DNA of 5,272 nucleotides, taken from the NCBI GenBank assembly GCA_017881285.1, contig JADGRD010000318.1:1-5272 (forward strand), written 5' to 3'. Numbering within the stretch: position 1 is the stretch's first letter; the number at the start of each line of letters is the position of its first letter. This DNA is from Pseudomonadota bacterium. GTDB lineage: Bacteria > Myxococcota_A > Polyangia > Fen-1088. A model generated the notes under the pieces. The model searched no databases. It was not told the origin of the DNA and saw only the letters and a list, made by a program, of their open reading frames with translations. Positions 1 to 5,099 of this stretch are shown piece by piece. Made by a program: the position numbers and the translations under genes.

Positions 1-39
1 TCCTGCCTCGGGGAAGCCCAGAGAATGTTCCGGCCATGA
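1..39 (+). CDS. C-terminal end of upstream gene, probably cysteine desulfurase SufS (partial)
   Basis: The first frame of the window is open from the left edge and stops at TGA 37-39. It encodes the tail SCLGEAQRMFRP. The stop overlaps the sufU start as ATGA, the usual layout of a co-translated gene pair. In sufU-containing operons the gene just upstream is normally the cysteine desulfurase sufS. The tail, with its L..A.RMF pattern, fits the C-terminal helix of that family, which often ends in something like ..ALRKARE-F. Only 12 residues are visible, so the identity rests mainly on context and the frame could be open by chance. If correct, the protein is a PLP enzyme that takes sulfur from cysteine and passes it to SufU. 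Confidence 0.5.
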   Translation, partial: SCLGEAQRMFRP

Positions 40-512
40 ACCCGCTCGATGACCTGTACCAAGAAGTCATCCTCGACCACCAGCGCAACCCGCGCAACTA
101 CGCCCCCATGCCCACCGCCAACCGGCGGGCCGAGGGCGCCAATCCCCTGTGTGGCGACCACGTCACCGTCTACCTCGACGTCGCCGACGGCGTGATCCGG
201 AACATCAGCTTCGAGGGCGAGGGCTGCGCCATCGCCAAGGCCTCGGCCTCGATGATGACCGCGGCGGTGAAGGGCAAGACCCTGGCCGAGGCGTCCGAGA
301 CCTTCCGGCAATTCCACCAGATGGTCACCGGCGGTCAGGATCCCTGCTTTGACCTCGAAGCCCTGGGCAAGCTGGCCGCGTTCTCGGGCGTGAGCGCCTT
401 CCCCGTGCGGGTCAAGTGCGCGAGCCTGGCCTGGCACACCCTGAACGCGGCCATGCGCAAGAGCGACGCTCCGGTGGTCAGCGGCGGGATCAGCAAGGAA
501 GAGAAGAAGTGA
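36..512 (+). CDS. sufU: SufU-type Fe-S cluster assembly / sulfur-transfer protein
   Basis: This 158-residue cytoplasmic protein belongs to the IscU/NifU N-terminal fold family, SufU branch. The three conserved cysteines are visible: C39 in NPLCGD (with D41), C64 in EGEGCAIAKASASMM, and C128 in RVKCASLAWHTL. The spacing between the second and third cysteines is 64 residues, about 20 longer than in IscU; that insertion is the hallmark of SufU. In characterised SufU proteins these Cys/Asp residues bind zinc and the protein accepts persulfide sulfur from SufS. The ATG at 36 is chosen because the family begins with a short M-x-x-L-x-x-LYQEVILDH segment. The frame is open further left, but that extension does not look like the family. 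The Shine-Dalgarno sequence is weak (AGAGAA at 20-25) and the start overlaps the stop of the upstream gene, so translation is probably coupled. The C-terminus (about 140-158) is Ser/Gly/Lys-rich and probably flexible. Function is assigned with high confidence from motifs. Confidence 0.93.
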   Translation: MNPLDDLYQEVILDHQRNPRNYAPMPTANRRAEGANPLCGDHVTVYLDVADGVIRNISFEGEGCAIAKASASMMTAAVKGKTLAEASETFRQFHQMVTGGQDPCFDLEALGKLAAFSGVSAFPVRVKCASLAWHTLNAAMRKSDAPVVSGGISKEEKK

Positions 513-850
513 TGGCCGATGCGCCGGAGATCACCACCACGGAACTGGAGAAGCTGGTGTGGCAGGAGCTGCGCCAATGCTTCGACCCCGAGATTCCGGT
601 CAACATCGTGGATCTCGGGCTGGTCTACGCCATGCAGTCGGCGCCGCTACCCGAGGGTGGCCATCGCGTGGAGGTGCTGATGACCGTGACCTCACCCGCT
701 TGTGGCATGTCCGAGATCCTGCGCAACGAGGCGGACGACCGCATCCACGCGCTCCCTGGCGTCCGCGAAGTCGAGGTCGCCATCACGTTTGATCCGCCCT
801 GGACGCCCGAGCTGATGACCGCGGACGCGCGGATGCTGCTCAACCTGTAA
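512..850 (+). CDS. sufT: SufT-like MIP18/DUF59 family Fe-S maturation protein
   Basis: This 112-residue protein is a single MIP18-family (formerly DUF59) domain. Visible hallmarks are DPEIPVNIVDLGLVY at residues 25-39, the conserved cysteine C64 in VTSPACGM, and the closing FDPPWTPELMT block at 93-103 followed by ADAR. Members of this family act as accessory factors in Fe-S cluster maturation or transfer. The short single-domain form is usual beside suf genes; PaaD is a relative in phenylacetate operons, but the suf neighbour argues against that. The start is the ATG at 512, overlapping the sufU stop as TGATG, with AAGGAAG at 495-501 upstream inside sufU. The frame could begin earlier inside sufU, but that extension is out-of-frame sufU sequence and not family-like. 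It is the last gene of the operon: the next gene is convergent and starts its stop codon 4 nt later. The family call is strong; the name sufT rests on context. Confidence 0.88.
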   Translation: MADAPEITTTELEKLVWQELRQCFDPEIPVNIVDLGLVYAMQSAPLPEGGHRVEVLMTVTSPACGMSEILRNEADDRIHALPGVREVEVAITFDPPWTPELMTADARMLLNL

Positions 851-854
851 CCGC

Positions 855-3800
855 CTACAAACCCGAGTAGGTCACGGGGTTCGGATAATTGCCGGTCATG
901 AAGAGGATCGAGTAGACACCCAGCGATTCCTGGAAGTACCGGTCGTTCTCGACGGTGGTCGTGATGGCTTCCTCGATGGCCTCGCGCCGGATATCGGTGG
1001 TCGTGGGGGTGGTGCCGCCCTTGTTGTCAAAGAAGGTGACATAGTTGCACATGCCCATGTTGACCGTGTACCCGTTGTGCCCGAGGGCCGGGTCGCAGCC
1101 GGTTACCTTGCCACTGCCGTCTAGGCCCTGACAGAGCGACGAGAAACGGTTGGCATTGGTGACCACCGGGTTCTTCTTGTAGAAGTTGTTGAAGAAGTCC
1201 TGCGTGGCGTCGATCTTGGCCTGCATCTGCGACTTCGGCGCGTAGTGCGTCGAAGAATTGACAGCATTTTCGGGCAGGGACGTGTTGTTGCCGAACCACG
1301 CACCGTCGATGGCCACGCGCCAGAGCCCGCGCAGCTCTTCGTAGGTGCCCTCGGTCGGCGCCTCGCAGGGGGCGACGATCCGCCCCACGGCACCCATGAG
1401 ACCCGGGTTGACCCCGGCCGCGTCGTAGCATTGCTCGAGCATCTTGTACGTCGTCTGGGCGGTCCGGTACCAGAAGTCGCGGTGGGTCTGGCCGTTCCCG
1501 GCCGTCGCGCTGCTGCCCAGCTTGGCGGCGAGGAAGTCGCCAAACACCCGGAAATACCCGGGGGGGTGGTAGTCGAGCCGGATCTTGATGTCCTGTCCCT
1601 TCGCATAGACACAAGGCTTGCTTGGCTGACCCGAACAATCCTTGCTGTCCGTGTCCCCGATGGAGGCGTAGTTGTATTGGCCGTCATAGGCCGAGTCCAC
1701 CTCGCACTCCATCTTGGTGAGCCAATCGATGGCGGCCTGCTGCCAGGTAAGGGAGGACTGCGGCGGTTTGTCGTTCGGCCACTGCAGGGCCGCGTAGACC
1801 AGACCGATGGCAATGTCCACGTCGCCGTCGAAGGCGCTGTCGCCGATGCCGCCGCAGCCCTCGCCGGTCGAGGTATCGCACGTCGAATCGAGCGCCCGAC
1901 AGCCCTGGGTGCCCTGCCACATCCAGCCCATGAGACCACCGCAGTACTTCTTCGAGCTCTGCGAAAGGAAGTGGCGCACGAAGAGCCACAGCTTGCCGAC
2001 CAGATCCTTGTCGCCGATGGCGGCCGCGATGGCCATGCCATAGCCCTGGCCCTCGCTGACGGTCTCCGGCGGATCGGTGTGCACGCGCGCGGTGCCGTCG
2101 CCGCAGGCGTTGGCGCCTTCGATGATGTAGTTCTGTTTCCAGATGCCGTAGCGCTCCCACACAAAGGCGTTGAACAGATCCTGCACCGTGGATTGGTTCG
2201 CCGTTGGGTAGACGAAGGCGAGCGACAGGCCATACGGATACTTGAACTGGGTCTTGGTGTAGGGGAACCAGGCCCCGTTACCAAAACCCACGGTCGCCGT
2301 GGTGGCCGGCGGTTTGGGCGCGCACATGGAGTCGTTCCAAACGCCAGTGGCCGACCAGTCGCCGTTGGTACCGTCGGGGTAGTAGTCGAAGAACTTGAAT
2401 TGCGGTTGATTGATCCCGGTCGGCACCTGCGTATCGGGCTTGCCGTAGTACCAACGCAGCCAGTAGTCCTTGGCCGTGGTCGGGAACTCCCGCGGCGTGA
2501 CGGTGTTCCACTCGGGATCGTGCAGCTTGTCCACCGCGCGCCAGGTGGCCCCGCTGACGAAAGCCGAGTCCGGCACCGGGCACTCGAACCACGGCCGGTC
2601 CTGCTCGCGCCAGCAGATGACCTTGAGCGCGCTGCCCGAGCTGTTGACCTCCATCTCGATCCACTTGGGCATGAATTCCGGCTTGGGGAAGAAGGTGAAG
2701 GTCTTCTGCCCGGCCCAGATGTAGCGGAAGTGGACGGTGTGGAAGCCCGTCGGCTGGGGCGGCGCGCACGGGTCGACGGTGACGGTGCCGCCCGCGCAGC
2801 CCGGTCCCGGGTTGGAGGTGTAGACGAAGTAGCTGTTGGTTTGCAGCGACCAGTCCATGCACGGGGGCTTGGAAGCGATCGTGTTGTCGGGCGCACCGGC
2901 ATAGGCGATCCAGAGCTCGTTCGTCGTACCGCGCGCCGGGAGCTTGATGCCGTTCGTGTAGAGCCCCTTCGATTCGTCCGGGTAGCGAAAGACCGCCGAC
3001 GGCGTGGTGCCGCTCGCCGGCCAAGCGGCGTTGGGAATCATCACGTAGTACCAGGGGCAGGTGCCGTCCTGGAACTCGAGCATCGCGGTCAGCTCGCAGC
3101 TGCCCACGCCCGTGACCTTGAGGCTCGACGGATAGGGCGGCGGGGTGAACCCGAGCTTGGTCGCCACGTCCGTCGGACAGCCGGAGCCGGCGTAGGGGGT
3201 CGCCGGATTCGTCGGATCGTTCCATGGCCAGCGGAAGTGAAGCTTGGTGTAGCCATCCGGGGGTGTTTCGTCGGGCGGCGTTCCGACCTTGCAGGCCTTG
3301 GAGCTCGTGAGCGCGCTCGGGTCCGAGACGAGGTGGAACTTGCCACTGCCGATGGGCACGGGATAGGCGCTGTAGTCGGTGGTCAGCGAGCTGCTCGATC
3401 CCGTGTACTCGATCCAGAACTCCTTGCTGGTGTTCACGGAGGTGATGCTGATGGGACCCGAGGCGGTACCCGAGCAGGAATCGCCGCCGATGCCCTGGAC
3501 CGTGATGTTGGTGGCGCTCTTCGGAATGCAGACCGAGTAGTAAGTGCAGGGGGGATTCCCGTCGATGTCGGTGGCGCCGTCGAGGCGCGCGCCGTACTTC
3601 TGGTAGCCGTTCGTGTCGGTGACCACGACGCTGATGGGCGGTGTCGACAGCGTGCCCAGGGTTGGCGTAACCCCCTTGGACCAGATGTCGCGCACGTGCA
3701 CGCGCACCTGTCCCGCCGGGCAGACCAGCGTCTCGGTGGGGGGCGGCCGCAGGTCCGGCCCCGGCGCCAGATCGGGAGAGGGAACGACGGCCGCGTCCGG

Positions 3801-4151
3801 CCCTGGCTCCGGCCCTGGTTGCGGCTCCGCCCCAGGCTCCAGCGGTGGTGGCGGCTCCGGGCCCGGCTGCGGCTCGCTGCCGGGCGCGAGGTCGGGCGAG
3901 TAGACAGGCGCAGTGTCGGGAACCGCGCCATCGGGAAGGGTCCCCAGGACCACGGGATCCCAACCCGTCGAGGCCACGCCCGCGTCGGTAAGATCTACCT
4001 TCGGAGGTGGAGGCGCGGGCGGAGGATCGATGATCACAACCTCGGGATCCCCGGACTTGAGCAGCATGTGTGAATTGCAGCTCACGAGCGCACCCACCAA
4101 CCCGCAGGCAACCAGTCCAACCCGTAGGTATTTCCAGGTGTTCTTGTTCAT
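855..4151 (-). CDS. Secreted multimodular glycoside hydrolase family 8 lipoprotein
   Basis: A 1098-residue exported enzyme, predicted to cut beta-1,4-linked polysaccharide (GH8 includes endoglucanases, chitosanases, xylanases and lichenases; the exact substrate cannot be read here). Order: lipoprotein signal (residues 1-24, lipobox LVSC, C25); Pro/Glu/Asp-rich linker (about 40-140); three related Cys-containing modules (about 148-251, 300-419, 469-570); GH8 domain (about 617-1090). GH8 marks include TVSEGQGYGM with the expected proton-donor Glu at E700, AFDGDVDIAIGL at 773-784 (family signature region, F774 where Ser/Thr is usual), YHPPGYFRVF at 861-870, and YEELRGLWRVAIDGAWFG at 937-954. There are about 28 cysteines, many probably in disulfides. 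The ATG at 4151 is chosen because it puts a Lys-containing n-region directly before the hydrophobic core. An in-frame start at 4244 adds 31 residues that spoil a signal peptide. Residue +2 after C25 is Asn, so outer-membrane or surface placement is plausible. It converges on the suf operon and diverges from the gene at 4497. Confidence 0.9.
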   Translation of the reverse strand: MNKNTWKYLRVGLVACGLVGALVSCNSHMLLKSGDPEVVIIDPPPAPPPPKVDLTDAGVASTGWDPVVLGTLPDGAVPDTAPVYSPDLAPGSEPQPGPEPPPPLEPGAEPQPGPEPGPDAAVVPSPDLAPGPDLRPPPTETLVCPAGQVRVHVRDIWSKGVTPTLGTLSTPPISVVVTDTNGYQKYGARLDGATDIDGNPPCTYYSVCIPKSATNITVQGIGGDSCSGTASGPISITSVNTSKEFWIEYTGSSSSLTTDYSAYPVPIGSGKFHLVSDPSALTSSKACKVGTPPDETPPDGYTKLHFRWPWNDPTNPATPYAGSGCPTDVATKLGFTPPPYPSSLKVTGVGSCELTAMLEFQDGTCPWYYVMIPNAAWPASGTTPSAVFRYPDESKGLYTNGIKLPARGTTNELWIAYAGAPDNTIASKPPCMDWSLQTNSYFVYTSNPGPGCAGGTVTVDPCAPPQPTGFHTVHFRYIWAGQKTFTFFPKPEFMPKWIEMEVNSSGSALKVICWREQDRPWFECPVPDSAFVSGATWRAVDKLHDPEWNTVTPREFPTTAKDYWLRWYYGKPDTQVPTGINQPQFKFFDYYPDGTNGDWSATGVWNDSMCAPKPPATTATVGFGNGAWFPYTKTQFKYPYGLSLAFVYPTANQSTVQDLFNAFVWERYGIWKQNYIIEGANACGDGTARVHTDPPETVSEGQGYGMAIAAAIGDKDLVGKLWLFVRHFLSQSSKKYCGGLMGWMWQGTQGCRALDSTCDTSTGEGCGGIGDSAFDGDVDIAIGLVYAALQWPNDKPPQSSLTWQQAAIDWLTKMECEVDSAYDGQYNYASIGDTDSKDCSGQPSKPCVYAKGQDIKIRLDYHPPGYFRVFGDFLAAKLGSSATAGNGQTHRDFWYRTAQTTYKMLEQCYDAAGVNPGLMGAVGRIVAPCEAPTEGTYEELRGLWRVAIDGAWFGNNTSLPENAVNSSTHYAPKSQMQAKIDATQDFFNNFYKKNPVVTNANRFSSLCQGLDGSGKVTGCDPALGHNGYTVNMGMCNYVTFFDNKGGTTPTTTDIRREAIEEAITTTVENDRYFQESLGVYSILFMTGNYPNPVTYSGL
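882..2303 (-). other. GH8 catalytic domain
   Basis: This encodes residues about 617-1090. The domain is close to the normal size of a GH8 (alpha/alpha)6 barrel, with extra Cys-containing loops at about 731-768 and 835-850. The candidate catalytic acid is E700 in TVSEGQGYGM. D775, D777 and D779 lie in the AFDGDVDIA block. The candidate base region is RGLWRVAIDGAW (941-952), with D949 as a possible residue. Assignment of the base needs a structural alignment. Confidence 0.85.
2442..3710 (-). repeat. Three tandem related modules in the GH8 lipoprotein (carbohydrate-binding-like)
   Basis: Each module shows the same three landmarks in order. Opening strand: RVHVRDIW (150-157), KLHFRWPW (303-310), TVHFRYIW (472-479). 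Central aromatic strand: CTYYSVCIP (202-210), CPWYYVMIP (365-373), RPWFECPVP (519-527). Closing strand: EFWIEYTG (244-251), ELWIAYAG (412-419), DYWLRWYYG (562-570). Opening-to-central and central-to-closing spacings are 52/42, 62/47 and 47/43 residues. This points to an ancient internal triplication of a roughly 100-residue beta-sandwich. The pattern resembles starch-binding-type modules (CBM25/26-like), but that assignment is tentative. Protein similarity is low enough that the DNA itself shows no obvious repeat. Confidence 0.65.
3735..3905 (-). repeat. Proline-rich linker with internal repeats in the GH8 gene
   Basis: This encodes residues about 83-139 of the GH8 lipoprotein, a low-complexity Pro/Gly/Glu/Asp stretch. 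SPDLAPG occurs at residues 85-91 and again at 125-131. EPQPGPEP occurs at 93-100 and again at 109-116. The DNA copies are similar but not identical. The role inferred is a flexible, extended spacer holding the binding and catalytic modules away from the membrane anchor. Confidence 0.8.
4080..4151 (-). other. Lipoprotein signal peptide of the GH8 protein
   Basis: This encodes residues 1-24: a start with two lysines (MNKNTWKYLR), a hydrophobic stretch VGLVACGLVGAL, then LVSC, where C25 is the predicted lipidated cysteine. The fit to the type II signal peptidase consensus is good. It also decides the start codon of the gene. Confidence 0.85.
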
Positions 4152-4221
4152 GGCCCTGTCCGACACGATGATGAACGTTAGGGAAACCCGAAAAGGCGGC
4201 TGCCGATAGAAATCCCTAGAG

Positions 4222-4230
4222 GTTATCACA
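4222..4230 (-). promoter_or_regulatory. Possible extended -10 for the GH8 gene
   Basis: On the minus strand this reads TGTGATAAC, an extended -10 like element with 4 of 6 matches to TATAAT, about 70 nt before the GH8 start codon. The position where a -35 would fall (about 4245-4250) has no good match. Tentative. Confidence 0.22.
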
Positions 4231-4314
4231 CGGAAATACCGCAAACGAACCCTTCACGCACTACACAGTGGCCTGGTTCACACCACAAATCGCCAATGAT
4301 GCGAGCAGCTATGC

Positions 4315-4338
4315 CGCATGGGGCATTTCCCCTATGCG
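4315..4338 (+). promoter_or_regulatory. Hairpin in the divergent region
   Basis: CGCATGGGG (4315-4323) pairs with CCCC-ATGCG (4329-4338), leaving one bulged T at 4333 and a five-base loop. The stem is 9 bp and partly GC. It overlaps the dyad at 4334-4349, so the two structures exclude each other in RNA. A short GAGG/CCTC stem (4343-4353) followed by T7 (4354-4360) lies just after it. Role unknown; it could be a leader structure if transcription of the downstream gene starts to its left. Confidence 0.35.
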
Positions 4339-4349
4339 TCATGAGGCAT
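4334..4349. promoter_or_regulatory. Candidate operator: 16 bp dyad ATGCGTCATGAGGCAT
   Basis: The two 8-base halves are reverse complements at 7 of 8 positions (only a G/G mismatch breaks it), with the perfect core TCATGA in the centre. Because the centre leaves no loop, it suits a dimeric DNA-binding protein better than an RNA hairpin. It lies 148 nt upstream of the small lipoprotein start and 183 nt upstream of the GH8 start, so it could serve both. No regulator gene is in the window. Confidence 0.35.
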
Positions 4350-4358
4350 CCTCTTTTT

Positions 4359-4364
4359 TTGACG
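4359..4364 (+). promoter_or_regulatory. Possible -35 (TTGACG) for the small lipoprotein gene
   Basis: TTGACG matches the sigma-70 -35 consensus at 5 of 6 positions and sits at the end of the T7 run. No convincing -10 is found 16-18 nt downstream, so this may be chance or a promoter for another sigma factor. Confidence 0.2.
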
Positions 4365-4484
4365 AGCCGTAGTGGACCGGCGCACTCACTCCATCAAAGC
4401 GGGAGGCCAGCAGTCCACATCTCGCAGGTGACGGCTGGTGCGTTCGTCCTCTTCGAGGGCCGGAACGCGAACCATCAACAAAGT

Positions 4485-4489
4485 AGGAG
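4485..4489 (+). promoter_or_regulatory. Strong Shine-Dalgarno site (AGGAG) deciding the start at 4497
   Basis: AGGAG lies 7 nt before the ATG at 4497, an ideal distance. It supports this start over the upstream in-frame ATGs at 4296 and later, which lack a comparable site and would bury the signal peptide. Confidence 0.85.
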
Positions 4490-4496
4490 ATACCAA

Positions 4497-4952
4497 ATGA
4501 AGACAAGGCTTCTGTTGTCAATTTACGCCGCCGGCGCCTTGCTGGCGATGCAGGGGATGGTGGGCTGCAGCTCGGATGGTGGTGGCCTCTCCGCCACGGG
4601 CGGCGCCAAGGGCACGGGTGGCACTCCGGGTGCGGGTGGCACCACGATCACGACCACCATCAGAGGTACGGGTGGCTCTCCCGGCACGGGCGGGGTTGGT
4701 CCCGGCACGGGCGGCGCTCCCGGCGCCGGTGGGACCACCACAACGCAGCCGCGCCCGGATGCGGCAACCGACGCGGTGATACGCCGAGATGCCACCAGCG
4801 GACCCGAAGCTGCCGGCGATGCCCCTGCCTGCGGCGCCCTCGGTGAGGCGTGCTGCACGGGAGCGGGAACCACCCCCTGCGATACCGGTCTAACCTGCGG
4901 CGGCACCGGTGGGAACCGTACTTGCCGGGCCGCAGCCGTGGACGGTGGTTAG
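4497..4952 (+). CDS. Small Gly/Thr-rich lipoprotein with C-terminal Cys-rich motif
   Basis: A 151-residue predicted lipoprotein of unknown function. Residues 1-23 form a signal peptide (MKTR, then a hydrophobic core), ending in MVGC with C24 as the likely lipidated residue; Met at -3 is slightly unusual. Ser at +2 suggests outer-membrane placement. Residues 34-80 are a Gly/Thr-rich low-complexity spacer built from TGG and GAGG units. Residues 86-110 are Asp/Ala-rich with no clear motif. Residues 112-143 carry six cysteines in the spacing C-x6-CC-x7-C-x5-C-x8-C, including GALGEACC and CDTGLTC, which suggests a compact disulfide-held mini-domain. Similar architectures are, from general knowledge, common in exported proteins of Polyangia-type bacteria. 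It has its own ribosome site and terminator, so it appears monocistronic. It diverges from the GH8 gene, so shared regulation is possible. No enzyme motif is seen; binding or surface display is a guess. Confidence 0.8.
   Translation: MKTRLLLSIYAAGALLAMQGMVGCSSDGGGLSATGGAKGTGGTPGAGGTTITTTIRGTGGSPGTGGVGPGTGGAPGAGGTTTTQPRPDAATDAVIRRDATSGPEAAGDAPACGALGEACCTGAGTTPCDTGLTCGGTGGNRTCRAAAVDGG
4596..4736 (+). repeat. Gly/Thr-rich coding repeat (TGG / GAGG units)
   Basis: Degenerate repeats such as GGCACGGGTGG and GGCACGGGCGG encode GTGG-type units, for example GTGGTPGAGGTT, GTGGSPGTGG and GTGGAPGAGGTT. Two copies of the longer GTGG-x-PGAGGTT unit (residues 39-50 and 70-81) flank a middle section, pointing to duplication. 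Such tracts expand and contract easily, so length may vary between strains. It probably acts as a flexible tether between the membrane anchor and the Cys-rich end. Confidence 0.8.
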
Positions 4953-4982
4953 CGCATCAAGCCAGTCGCCTAGCCACGTCTG

Positions 4983-5022
4983 AGAGGACCGGGCAGCCCC
5001 AGGCTGTCCGGTCTTTTCTTTT
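4983..5022 (+). terminator. Rho-independent terminator of the small lipoprotein gene
   Basis: GACCGGGCAGCC (4987-4998) pairs with GGCTGTCCGGTC (5002-5013) through 12 pairs including one G-U, closing a three-base loop. TTTTCTTTT follows directly at 5014-5022. The upstream AGAG can pair further with the first Ts. It lies 30 nt after the stop at 4952 and is a strong intrinsic terminator. Confidence 0.92.
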
Positions 5023-5099
5023 CGGGGCCCATCCCCCCGCCGGATCGGACCGGCCTCACTAGGCTTGCGCCCGGCCCGGTATGGGACGAAGCTCGCCCC

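Larger units (their letters stand above)
4152..4496. other. Divergent intergenic region between the GH8 gene and the small lipoprotein gene
   Basis: 345 nt with no credible gene, visibly lower in GC than the flanking genes. It must hold promoters for both divergent genes. It contains an inverted repeat near the GH8 start (TAGGGA 4179-4184 / TCCCTA 4213-4218), six ATGC or GCAT tetramers within 4299-4349, a hairpin at 4315-4338, a 16 bp dyad at 4334-4349 and a run of seven T at 4354-4360. No clear sigma-70 or sigma-54 promoter pair stands out. Confidence 0.7.

Noticed and set aside
416..511. Upstream in-frame start for the SufT-like gene inside sufU
   Set aside because: The extra residues are out-of-frame sufU sequence and not part of the MIP18 family; the ATG at 512 overlaps the sufU stop.
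854..871. CCTAC/GTAGG 5 bp stem at the convergent gene ends as a terminator
   Set aside because: The stem is short, the loop is eight bases and there is no T-run on either side.
1121..2902. Long open frame (593 codons) in another minus-strand frame inside the GH8 gene
   Set aside because: Dominated by Arg, Ser, Pro and Thr, the typical out-of-frame product of GC-rich DNA; no recognisable motif.
2278..3963. 561-codon open frame in the third minus-strand frame inside the GH8 gene
   Set aside because: Arg/Gly/His-rich shadow with no domain pattern; fully contained in the GH8 gene.
1245..4073. Very long open frame (942 codons) on the + strand, opposite the GH8 gene
   Set aside because: It is Arg/Gly/Val-rich with no domain pattern, and mirrors the codon structure of the GC-rich GH8 gene. 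The minus-strand frame has a clear signal peptide and GH8 motifs.
4152..4244. Upstream in-frame start for the GH8 gene, adding 31 residues
   Set aside because: The addition would place a charged segment before the signal peptide; the ATG at 4151 gives a normal lipoprotein signal.
4296..4496. Upstream in-frame start for the small lipoprotein gene, adding 67 residues
   Set aside because: The ATG at 4497 has an ideal AGGAG at 7 nt and begins a signal peptide; the extension covers the regulatory region.
4523..4906. 127-codon Pro/Val-rich open frame antisense to the small lipoprotein gene
   Set aside because: It is the complement of the Gly-rich repeat; no ribosome site or signal, and the + strand gene is well supported.
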